The translations under genes and the position numbers were made by a program. A stretch of DNA of 25,507 bases from Agrocybe praecox (taxonomy: Eukaryota; Basidiomycota; Agaricomycetes; Agaricales; Agrocybaceae), in the NCBI GenBank assembly GCA_964017145.1, contig CAXHKQ010000280.1:1-25507 (forward strand). Reading direction: 5' to 3'. Below the pieces are notes generated by a model. That model saw only the letters and a list, made by a program, of their open reading frames with translations, ran no database searches and was not told the DNA's origin. How positions within the stretch are numbered: the stretch's first letter is position 1; every line of letters starts with the position of its first letter. Shown piece after piece: positions 1 to 10,900 of this stretch.

Positions 1-2465
1 CTTAATTGGAAAAAGATGACTGGATGACAGGAACCGTCGGTAAAATAGCCTTTATGCCGAGATCCACGACAGCGGGATAAGACAAGCACCATTCGCAGCT
101 TCGAGAAACATGGCCATCAGTAGTACCTTCTTCCCCCACCGTGATTTTCACAATTACACCTGGGCATCTGCAGACGGAAAAACGGAGAATCAGATTGATC
201 ACATACTTTGTGCCAAGCGGCATGCTTCGTAGATCATGGATGTGAAGGCCTAGAGAGGAGCTAACATCGACTCTGACCACCACCTTGTCAGGGCAAAGAT
301 GCAGAATAGAAGCGAAGAGACACCTACTTCGCAATGTAACCGCTATCACATCGAGTCCCTTTTGAACGCTAATATCACCCAGCGTTTCTCGACGGAACTG
401 GAAGCTAGACTTGTAGCCTTTCCTCAAGAGAACACCATCGAGGAAAAGGGAGATTTGTGCTCTAAAGGACTGAAGGAAGTTGCTCAAAGCGTCCTGGGTC
501 CCCGAAAACCACAGAAAAGGCAGTCCTGGCGTGACAGAGAATATGAGGAGTCGGTTGCGAAAAAGTAGCTAGCATATAGGCGGGAAGTCCAACGAGATAC
601 AAGAGCCAATCGCGAAGCTTTTTGTGAAGCGAGGACAAGAACAGCAAAGCTGGCGAGGTTAAAGAAGAGTCAAATAGAAAAGAAGAACATGGAAAACTTG
701 GAGCTATTACGAGACAGGAATGAAGCCAGAAATTTCAACAAAACCATCAACCAGAGTAGAAAGCCATTTGTCCTAAACACCATCAACTGCAAAGACAAGA
801 ATGTGAGGAAGAGGTGGTGAAAAGATAGGCAGAGTATTTTTCAGAACTTCTCAACGGAATCCAAGAAGCCCTTTTCAAGAAGAGGAAAACCCACAAACAG
901 AGACACGATACAACAACACCGAAGTAGTACCCCCACCATCTAAAGCAGAAGTTCAAACCGCAATCCAAAAGCTCAAGAACAACAAGAGCGCAGGCTCAGA
1001 TGGCATCCCTGCAGAGCTATTCAAATCAGCTGGAGAAGACTTCGTCGAATGCTTCCACCAGTTAATAACTCAAATTTGGAGCGAAGAAAGAATGCCAAAC
1101 GAATGGAACGAAAGCATCTTCTGTCTTATCTTCAAGAAAGGCGATAAATATAACTGCTCAAACTACCGAGGTATCAGCCTTCTGAAAATCGCGTATAAGA
1201 TCCTCTCGACAATCATCGCAGAAAGAATGAAGCCGTATTTATCATCAATCATTGGTCCCTACCAATGTGGTTTTATGCCATGGAAATCAACATCCGACCA
1301 GATCTTCACACTTAGACAGATAATCAAGAAAGCATGGGAGTTCCAAGCCGACTATCACCACCTTTTTGTCGATTTTAAACAAGCATACGACTCCTCAGAC
1401 AGACACCAGTTGTTTAAAGCAATGAACCGTTTTGACACCCCCCAGAAGCTGATTAAGCTATGTCAAATGACTCTGAACAACACTTGGAAGTGTGTAAGTG
1501 CTGCTGACTCAACCACAAGTGAGTATCGTACACACCTAGGTTTGCGGCGCGATGATGCACTTTCATGCGGCCTATTCAACATTATTCTCGAGTTGATTAT
1601 GAGCGTAGCGATCATCAGCACTGGCCACGTAGCTTTCAACAAGTCCAACCAGGTCTTCGGCTATGCAGATGACCTCGATCTTATTGGCACATCTAAGATA
1701 GATGTGGAATAATCCTTTCTGTCGATTCAACGAGCTGCGAACTTCATTGGCCTTCAGGTGAACCAAGAAAAGACGAAGTACCTACTGACAACAAGGTCTA
1801 AGAGTCGCCTTTCGGATCTAGGTCCAACTGTCAACATGAACCGCTACAATCTCGAAACGGTTAGAAGGTTCGTAAACCTGGGCTCCGAGATAACATCTGA
1901 TAATGACGTCATCAGCGAAATCAAGAGAAGGATCGTACTGGCAAACACGTGTCTCTATGGGCTGAGTAAATTCATGCGGTCAAAAATAGATCAAGAGCTA
2001 CCAAGTTGAAGCTATACAATGACCTCATATTGCCAGTGCTACTTTATGGTAGTGAATCCTGGACTATCAAAGCAGAAGATGAGCCGCTCGTTAATGTGTT
2101 TGAAAGGAGAGTCCTTCTAATGATATATAGCACAGTTAACATCGACGGAGAAGTGAGAAGACGCCACAGCGAAGAGTTATACACCCCATGAGTCGCCATC
2201 AACCAGTCGACAAGAACATCAGAACAAAACGACTGAGTTGGGCCGGGCACGTAAGCAGAATGGACGAATGTTTGCCGGCTATTCACCAACCCACCAGATC
2301 AGTAGGAGGTCACCATAAAAGGTGGAGAGACCTAGTAGAACAAGACACCAAGAAACTAGGTATTCGAGATCGGCAGTCAACATCTAAAGACCGATAATCC
2401 TGGACATCAACAAAAAGTCAAGCGGATTCGAGATAACGATCGTCGCTGTACATGAATGAATGTAG
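1..2465 (+). mobile_element. RTE-like LINE family A, decayed copy (A1), cut by the window start
   Basis: Nearly colinear with the full-length copy at 13258-16438, matching it from about 13932 to its end. It runs from the middle of the APE endonuclease to the 3' end. The reverse transcriptase part 1092-1712 is open and keeps NYRGIS, FVDFKQAYD and YADDLDLIG (Tyr-Ala-Asp-Asp at 1662-1673). GLRQGD has become GLRRDD, and frames break near 230-250, 560-570, 810, 1710 and 2005, so no full protein is possible. The tail is short ATGA/ATGT repeats (about 2450-2465), as is common for RTE elements. The sequence passes directly into a family B copy at 2466. Confidence 0.88.
1092..2397 (+). pseudogene. Broken reverse transcriptase ORF of LINE copy A1
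   Basis: Four consecutive open pieces (1092-1712, 1758-2009, 2006-2191, 2188-2397) correspond to one continuous stretch of the intact ORF at 15044-16360. The breaks are a TAA at 1710-1712 and small indels near 2000 and 2190. The pieces cover the RT fingers and palm, then the thumb (LGSEITSDND, LYGSESWTIKAEDE), then the C-terminal RLxWAGHVxR segment typical of RTE-like ORFs. It retains the ancestral YADD box that the intact copy A2 has lost. Confidence 0.8.
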
Positions 2466-3990
2466 TATGGTGTTGATTTCGCGTTCCGAAGCAGTCTGAT
2501 TGCCTGGATCCCTGTCAATGAGCGTTAACAAACGACGCTAAGGGGCTTCAAAAAGACTCCTACGACCAGCTGGATGCTGCCCTGGGTCATTGCCCGAAAC
2601 ACGATGTCAAATTATTATAGGAAGGAGAGAATGCACTGAGGTGTTGGTCAGCTTTGCGAAGGGTAGAAAACTTATCGTCAACAGCTCATGTTTCCTACAT
2701 CAACCAGATCGATCATGTGCTCTTAGATTCTGGTCATGCTTCGAATATTCTCGACGTGCGTTGGTTTTGGTTAGCAAACGTCGACTCTAATCACTTTCTG
2801 GCCTTAGCGAGCGAAAATACGTTCGAGTATTCCAGTAGCCAAGGATACCACAAGAAATTAGAGGACACAACACCGAAGCACTCAAGGCGATCCACTGAAT
2901 TTGCCAGGAAAGTCACGCAGAAGCTCCAACATGTACAAAAATTCAGTCGAGGAGCGCTGGAAGTAGTGCTGACCGGGGTTGTCTTCTGCAGCAATTGAAG
3001 TCCTGAGTCCATCGCACCGAAAACCTAAGAAAGAATGATTTTACGACGAGAGTAAGCAGGCCATCCAGAAGAAAAATTAGACAAGGCAGAGATGGCTCAG
3101 TGTAAGGAAGTCAAGGCGGGATGATCCTATCTATCAACCATACAAGAATGCAATAAGACGAGCGGTCCAGCTATGTCACTCAAGAAAACGCAATTTCGAG
3201 GACGCACAGACGAGAAAAGTATACATTGTAAACACTAGGGGTAATACTAGGAAGTTCTACCAAAAAACCACCCACAATCTTCTGCGATGATAAAAAAGGT
3301 AGTTAACACTAATGATGCACTTGATTATGGAAGGGAATATTTTGAGAACTCCTAGAACTAATAATCATCCTTCTATAGTACCACACCACCATTCTAAAGA
3401 AATGGAAGAACCACTATAGCATTTTGGAAGAAGCTGTACCTCCATCAGTAGTAGTGCGCCTATTGAAAACGACAAAAGCCCGGGATCCAAAAGATCTGGC
3501 TGATCTTTACAATGCCTAGTGAAAGGAGCCCAGTATGATATGACATATATATAAGAAAGGAGACAAGAAAGAATGGAAGTGATACGTTTTATAGGGCTGA
3601 TCCCTTAGATCGATTCTAACATTGAGATCTCAATGGAAAGACGACAATAAGAGTTTGGAGTGTATCCAAACATGAAGTGATGAAATATAGTACAAATATT
3701 TCCTAGCAAATGGAGATTAATACAGACGTGGAATTTATAAGCAGCAGCAAAGAACAAGCAAGGTGTTTTTGGGAGAAGGATTGGTCCTGTCTGCGAAAAT
3801 GGGGTGTATCAATTGTATAAGTACTCTGATATCGTTGAGCGCATCACAAAACAACAGCTCCAATGGTTAAGTCATATACACCGAATGCTCAACTAAGCGC
3901 AATTATAAAAAGTTGCATTAGCCTCTGAAAACATCATTGGAGGATCGAGGAAGAGAAGGAGCTTAAGGCCTCAAACATCACAACTTTAGA
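2466..3990 (+). mobile_element. RTE-like LINE family B, heavily decayed copy (B1)
   Basis: The first bases match the endonuclease of copy B2 from about position 5525. Recognisable pieces are the endonuclease IDPV-type stretch at 2540-2600, the SxCF-to-IDHVLLDS region at 2670-2760, a linker around 3190-3260, an N-terminal RT scrap with KSPGS-like coding near 3470-3490, and the C-terminal region near 3840-3960. The RT palm is absent, so there is a large internal deletion. Many stops and indels are present and nothing is likely to be translated. It lies in the intron downstream of the eIF4G exon 4197-4940. Confidence 0.7.
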
Positions 3991-4196
3991 GAAGAGTTCT
4001 TGATAGGCTATGACTAACGCAGTCAGGCAAAAAGACATTACGAATTTTTCAGAAGCCCTTTGACGGCCAAAAAGATCTACCTCAGTTTTGTATTGTTCAT
4101 ATCTGTTATAGACTTCAGTGAGTCCTGCAAGGAACTGCATCATAAATATGCTAACATGCCATAGTAAAAATACTAAAATCAAAAAGAAAAACTCAC
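3991..4196. other. eIF4G intron sequence next to the donor of exon 4197-4940
   Basis: AT-rich sequence between the decayed LINE B1 and the eIF4G exon. On the minus strand it begins with the donor GTGAGT (4196-4191). I see no other feature in it. Confidence 0.5.
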
Positions 4197-4940
4197 CATT
4201 TGCTCTAATTTGTTGGCATCACTACTGATGTTGGATGTTTGAACCATCCATTCGTCTTGACCTTGATTGTTCATGCCGCGATCACCGCCCATATTATGAC
4301 GACCGCCGCCATTTTTTTGTTGTGGTTGCTGCGATTGTTGACCAAATTTCAAATAATTTTGATAAAACCATGGATCAAAATCCATGGTTTTAGGTCCATC
4401 CTGTTTGGTTTGAGATGGGATCCATTTGTTCTTATGCAGATCAATCACATCCTGCAACATAAACCGAACACGAGAGCTGATTTGTTGATCATATTCAGCA
4501 ATAAGTTGCATTTGTCTAAATGTGTTGTCCAAATTGATCGAACGTTGATTACTATTCTCCTTCTTACCTTTCATCAGCACCTGTGTGGAATCATCGTATT
4601 TTCTTCCAACAGTTGTTAACAATTTGCACAAGCATTCCAGCTTCTCTTCGGAGTTTGGATCCAACAATGATGAGATGCAGATGTTGATGATGTTCGGGGT
4701 AAGCATACCGATTTTGTACAACTCACCGATAAAGGTCACTGTTCCTACGGAACGACGACGGAACTTACGTTCCTCCTCTTCGATGGATGCAATTAATTCG
4801 GCTTTGTCATTTGCATTTGTGCATTCCCTCAGCTTCTCTGCGAGGGGCTGTAATTTTTTGTCCTTGGCGGTTTTGTCTGTAACGTTACGGAAGAACTCAC
4901 TCTCAGTTTTATCAATAAGAACACTTCGGAAGTGAACTCT
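4197..4940 (-). CDS. eIF4G: eIF4G exon: MIF4G C-half and Gln/Gly-rich tail
   Basis: A 744-nt exon (248 codons), phase 0 at both ends, with acceptor TCTTTCCACAG after an ACTAACA branch-like motif and donor ATG/GTGAGT. Residues 56-116 contain RKFRRRSVGTVTFIGELYK and LLDPNSEEKLECLCKLLTTVG. Residues 156-185 contain SSRVRFMLQDVIDLHKNKW and GPKTMD. These match human eIF4G1 closely ([56 protein letters not shown]). This half of the domain contributes to eIF4A binding. The tail is Gln/Gly/Asn-rich and then reaches DEWMVQTS, comparable to the region after MIF4G in other eIF4Gs. Downstream exons are outside the window on the left. Confidence 0.92.
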
Positions 4941-7900
4941 CTGTGGAAAGACAAAGATTTTTGTTAGTGTCCTGCGCAAATACCAAATAATGGGTATTTA
5001 AAAGACACAAAAGCTTAGTTTTGTATAAATTGGACTGATTCCGGGTTCTCAGATCTTCTTATTTGTCTAGATACGACGAGTTTCTGGCGCAGTCTGGAAA
5101 CGGCTTCTCCTTTGAGAATCGGCTAAAATTGGTGGGCTACATGCACCCTGCAGGAGGGGACTGTATAAATGGACTGCACATGCACCCTGCAGTTGGGACG
5201 GTATAAATGCACTGCAAAGGACGTAGGGGTAGTCGCCCAACTCCGGATTAAAGATCGACTCCGAAAATTAGGAACAAGCCTCGGATTAACTGGATTTACG
5301 ATACACGACCCGGAGTAGAAATGGCGCAAACGATATCAAAATATGTACATGGAACGTCCGAACACTACTTCGAACAGGCAGCAAAAACGAGCTACTCGAC
5401 GTCTTAGCTCAGTACAACGCCGACATAACAGCGCTCCAGGAAATTAGATGGAAAAGTTGTGATATCCTCACAGACAAGAAAAGGAAGGCCGACATATACT
5501 ACAGCTGTGCAGAGGAAAGGGGTATGTATGGTGTCGGATTCGTTGTTCGGGGAAACCTAAGAAACAGCGTCATGGCATGGATTCCTGTGAATGAACGGAT
5601 ATGCGTACTACGCATGAAAGGGAAGTTCTACAACACGTGCATAATATGTGCCTATGCACCCACAGATGATGCCGATGAAATCCGTAAGGACACCTTCTAT
5701 GACCAGCTTGATGCAGCCCTGGATCAATGTCCGAAGCACGATGCTAAGATCATCTTAGGCGATTTTAACGCAAAGGTTGGGAGGGAGAGCGTTTATCGTG
5801 GTGTTATTGGCTTACATAGTCTCCATACAAAGACAACCGATAATGGAGTTAGAATGATCCACTTTGCGGCGAGTAGAGAACTTATCGTCAGCAGCACATG
5901 TTTTCCTCACAAGAACATCCACAAGGGAACATGGACAACACCGAATGGCAAGACGACCAACCAAATCGACCATGTGCTTATAGACTCTCGGCATGCTTCC
6001 AACGTTCTAGATGTTCGATCCTATAGAGGTGCCAACATTGAGTCTGATCACTACCTTGTGATAGCCAAGTTGAGGGCTCGAATATCAGCAGCAAAATGCG
6101 AGAAGCAACAAGAGATCAAGGGGTACAACCTAGAGGCATTGAATTCGGTAACAACATCTACGGAATATGCCAGAACGGTGACACACCACACACAAGGACC
6201 TGAGGAGAAAAGCTGTTCATATATGTCGTGCCAGAAAGCGTAATTTCGAGGATACGCAGATGAGAAAAGTAGAATTACTGAGTGGAAGGGGTGATACCAG
6301 GAAATTCTACCAGCACGTCAAACGGCAAAAAGAAGGGTACGCACCAGCCACAACCTTCTGCAATGATGCGAACGGGAACCTGCTTGTGAATGACGAAGAC
6401 GTTGTCAAACGATGGCGAGAGTATTTTGCAGAGCTATTGGCAAACGACGAATCATATGTCCTACCGCATGAGGCCTCTGAAATGTCCCTTCCTCTTCCTG
6501 ATCATATGTAAGAAGCATCACAACCTTCCAGGGTAGAGATAACAGCTGCCATCGAAAAGCTGAACAGAAACAAGAGCCCTGGATCCGATGGCATCTACGC
6601 TGAGCTCATAAAAAATTCGGGAGAGTCGTTTATTGAACACCTTCATCAGCTTTTCCACAAGATATGGACAACTTTTTCGATGCCTAGTGAGTGGAGTCTC
6701 AGTATGATAGAACCCCTATACAAAAAGGAAACAAAAAGGACTGCAAAAACTACAGAGGAATCAGCGTCCTGAACACAACGTATAAGATCCTGTCTTTCAT
6801 TCTGTGCGAGCGTCTAAAACCATACCTCAACGATATCATCGGAGAGTACCAATGCGGATTCAGGCCTGGAAAATCCACCACAGATCAGATATTTACTTTA
6901 CGGCAGAACTCGAGAAAACACATGAATTCCGAATCGACACACAGCACCTGCTCATTTATTTCAAACAAGAATATGACAGTATTGTTAAAGATGAGCTATA
7001 TTCTGTAATGCGTGCATTGGGCATCCCTACGAGACTCATCCTATTATGTCAGATGACCCTAGCAGACACGAGAAGTGCTGTTCGTATAGCTAAAAAAGCA
7101 TCCGACCCGTTCACAACAACCAGAGGGTTCCGACAAGGAGATGCACTCTCATGTGATTTATTCAAAATCTGCCTCGAGATCGTTGTGCGTAGAGCAAATA
7201 TTGAGTCACTTGGCCACGTAGTCAGAACTCAATATTTGCAACTCCTTGGTTACGCCGATGAAATTGACATTGTTGCGAGATCAGAGGTGGCCCTGAAGAA
7301 CACCTACCAGGGAATTACGACAGCGGCGAAAACTATGGACCTCCTAGTGAACGTCGATAAAACCAAATATATGAAATCAAGTGCTCGCACGAAAACATGC
7401 AGAAACCTCAAGATCGAGGATGAGGAGTTCGAAGCTGTGACAGATTTCACATATTTGGGAAGCGCAGTTAACATCGAGAACGACGTTACTATAGAAATCA
7501 ACAGAAGAATTATGGCAGCTAACCGCACGCTTTTTGGGCTGAACCGAATCTTGAGATCTAAATTCGTGCGACGTAACACCAAAATAAAGATCTATCGAAG
7601 AAATCGATTACCGGTATTGGACGGAATACAACCGGAGCTCCTTAAAAACGCTGGTGATTTCTTCGTAAGCCACCTCCACCAACTTTCCCAAAAGATATGG
7701 TTGACTCAAGAAATGCCAGCAGAGTGGAGTCTCAGTATGATAACACCGATATACAAGAAATGAGACAAAAAGGAGTGCAAAAACTACCGTGGCATCAGTG
7801 TATTAAATTATGCTCGCCAACCGCACGCTATACGGACTGAGCAAACTAAGATCCAAATTTGTACGACGAAACACCAAATTGAAGATCTACAAAGCTCTAA

Positions 7901-10900
7901 TCGTGATTGTACTGACATATGGGGCCGAGTGGACCTTTTCAAAAGAAGACAAAGACCTGCTAGGAGAGGAAAGTACTGCGAATGATATACGGTCCTGTTT
8001 GCAATGCAGGGGAGTGGAGATCCAGGTTCAGTGATAAGCTGAACAGGCTCTATAATAACACCAGCATCGTATACGATATCACAAACCAACAACTAAGATG
8101 GCTTGGGAATGTGTACAGAATGCATTATGAAGCACAACCAAAAGCGATTGCATTCACATCCAGAAGACCGAATATGTCAAGTGTAATAGGCCGACCAAAG
8201 TTTCCTCTGTCTTGATTGCGCTGAGAGGGAGTTAACTTCAAGAGGCATCACCAACTGTGCTGAGCCGAGAAGACTGGAGGCGTGCTACGAGTAGATTATG
8301 ATTCCCCCGTTGAGCGGACAATCATCATATGTATATATGTATCTATCGTAGCAAGGGTGCCACTCATAACCAACCATCTAAGATAAAGCCTGGGTCTACA
8401 CTTACCAAAACTACAGATTGTATATACTAACAGTTGTATCATCTTTTGTTTCGGTTCCCTTCCTTGTCATTGAAAAATCTATTTACCTTTTGAAAAAAAT
8501 TTCTCTTCATAAAAAACCAGAGAAGAATGTGTCATTCAGTAAGAAACCAGAACTCAAAGCAAAAATACATAATTTTAGTTTTCAAAAACTCAATTTTCCG
8601 ATTTTCAAATAAATGTCCTCTAGCTTTGAGTTTTGTTGGCTTACTGAAATCTTCCATCTCTTTCTAACATTAGACTTTTAAAGGAACCGACAGAAATGTC
8701 ATGGGTGATTTTATTGAGTATGATACAACTGTTAGAATATACAGACTGTAACCAAAACATGGTAACTGAACTTAGGAAATATTCCCTAGATTGTCATAAT
8801 TTTAAGAAACTTGCATAAACGTTTATCGCGAACTTAAAGGAAATAATACTCACTTCATACTTATCATTCTCAACTCTGATGTTGGTGGGCAACCTTTGAC
8901 AGAGTTGTGCACAAGTACTAGAGAGCTTCGGATCTCCAATAGCCTTCTCAAAGATTGAAAGCATTAACTCATTTAGTTCATTAAATGTCTTGATTTCCAG
9001 CTTTAAAAACATCGAAAAATCAAACTGAATAGGCCTCAACTCATCCAAAAGGAGTCCAACAGAGTTCTTGAAATGTCGGTTGACTTGGCCTTCATCTCCC
9101 AAATGATATTGAGAGTCATCCCCAATCGATCTAAACAGTTTGCGATCGTGGTTGGTTTGTCCTGATGAATTTAGTTCGGATTCCTTTTCCGAATCCGACC
9201 CCTCTACAATATTTGAATCTTCTTTGATTGCAAAGCTAGTTCCGCTTGCTCCGGCATAATATTCCTCTGATTTCTTCCTAAACTTTTCTGTCAACGTGGT
9301 TTCTCGACCTTCGGTTTTCCTGTCCCTTTGACTTTCTTCTTGAGCTGTTCCTATTTGCTCCGAAATCTGTGAGAACCAATCTTGACCACTTAAATTGGTG
9401 GCGATTTGTTCGCACCATTTATTCTTGCGAAGCTCAATCACATCTTGCAAAGATTTAGAAACTCGAGAGCTTACATCTTTTTCAGAAATTTGTTGAATTT
9501 GGCTGAATAGGTTATCCAAATTGACCAGTTGCTGGGCTTCATTCTTGACATCGTATTCTCTTCCAACAATTGTCAACAACCTACTCAAACACTCCAGCTT
9601 ATTCTCAGAGTTTGGATCCAATAAAGATAAGATACATATGTTGATCATGTTTATGGGAAGCATTCCGCTTTTGTATAGCTCTCCGATGAAAGTCACTGTT
9701 CCTAAGGAACGACGTAGGAACTTACATTCTTTTTCTTCATAAGTTAAGACTAATTCGGCTCTGTCATATGGGTTCGAGCACTCTAGCATTTTCTCGGTGA
9801 TAACCTGAAGCTCTTTTTCCTTTACTGTCGTATCTGTGACATTACGAAAGACCTCAACTTCGGTCCTTTGCAGAAGAAGTCTTTGGAAACGATCGCTCTG
9901 TGGAAAGAAGGGATACATGTTAGTATGTTTTTAAAATGAGATCTATCCAGCATTACTCCGTGTCTTGGAATACTTCTGGAAATGGTTATCTATATCATTG
10001 CGAGGTAGTCTAAGGGAACAGAGCGGAACATGCAATAGTATGATGCTTGGAAGATAGTTCAATATTTCGTCGCTTATAGACGTGAAAAAGCCGTAGGTTG
10101 AGCACGTCTCAAAGGAGTTCATGAGCGTAAGCGAATGAGGGACTAGAGGAAAGTATGTTATACTTGGTAAAGCATATGCATATTAGAAGGAGGATATGGA
10201 GTATGAACGTCATATCGGAAGTGAGGAATGATTTTCCTGCTACTAGGGAAGTGTTCTCAAGGGGAGTAACACAGCTATCAGACGGGTCTACAAGTGGCGC
10301 ATAGTAAGAAACCTTGTACGATCCGTTCGCTTTTCGGAGTCCCCCAGACCATGCTAAACGCGCATAATAATATTCGGCGAATAGGAACATGGAATGTCCG
10401 AACTTTCTTTCCAGAAGCAACAAAAAAACGAGCTACTCGACACTCTGACCAAATATAGCATGGATATAACAGCGCTCCAAGAGGTGAGATGGCCTGGTAA
10501 CGACGTCATACGAGACTAAAGCGGCAAAAGTTGAGAGCCAGCGTCTTGGGATGGATGCGATTGAATGAGAGGATTTGCGTCATACGAATGAAGGGAACCT
10601 TCTACAACACATGTATAGTCTGCGCTTACGCACCAACTGACGAATCGATTTCTTGACCAAACAACAAATGGAAGCCGAAAAAGAAGCGTTCTACGACCAT
10701 CTAGATGCTACTAGATGTTGTCTATCGGAGTGTTGTTGGAATACACAGCCTGCACGATACATCCTCAGATAACGGGTGTAGGTTGATAAGTTTTGCAGCC
10801 AGCAAAGAGTTGATAGTCAACAGTACATGTTTCCGACACAAAGATATTCATAAAGGTACTTGGAAATCAGCAAAACGAAGCGTTAGCCAAATAGATCACG

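Larger units (their letters stand above)
5100..8310 (+). mobile_element. RTE-like LINE family B, near full-length but broken and mosaic copy (B2)
   Basis: A long plus-strand LINE in the 3913-nt eIF4G intron. It has a 5' region with two TATAAAT-containing 39-bp repeats, an APE endonuclease open from 5290 to 6243, a linker, RT and the C-terminal segment ending near 8290, followed by AT-rich tail-like sequence. Relative to the order in family A it is not colinear: at about 7600-7815 a second copy of the N-terminal RT block (DGIQPELLKNAGDFF to TPIYKK) is inserted before the thumb. RT blocks are mutated (LIYFKQEYD for LFIDFKQAYD, YADE for YADD), so it cannot mobilise itself. Confidence 0.85.

Noticed and set aside
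3934..4182. Minus-strand open frame of 82 codons with a hydrophobic start
   Set aside because: It lies in the intron after the GTGAGT donor and overlaps LINE B1 remnants; no domain and no splice support.
4239..4935. Plus-strand open frames opposite the eIF4G exon
   Set aside because: They are antisense shadows of a strongly matching MIF4G exon and show no similarity of their own.
8418..8612. 64-codon plus-strand ORF
   Set aside because: Lys/Phe-rich low-complexity sequence in AT-rich intron, with no similarity.
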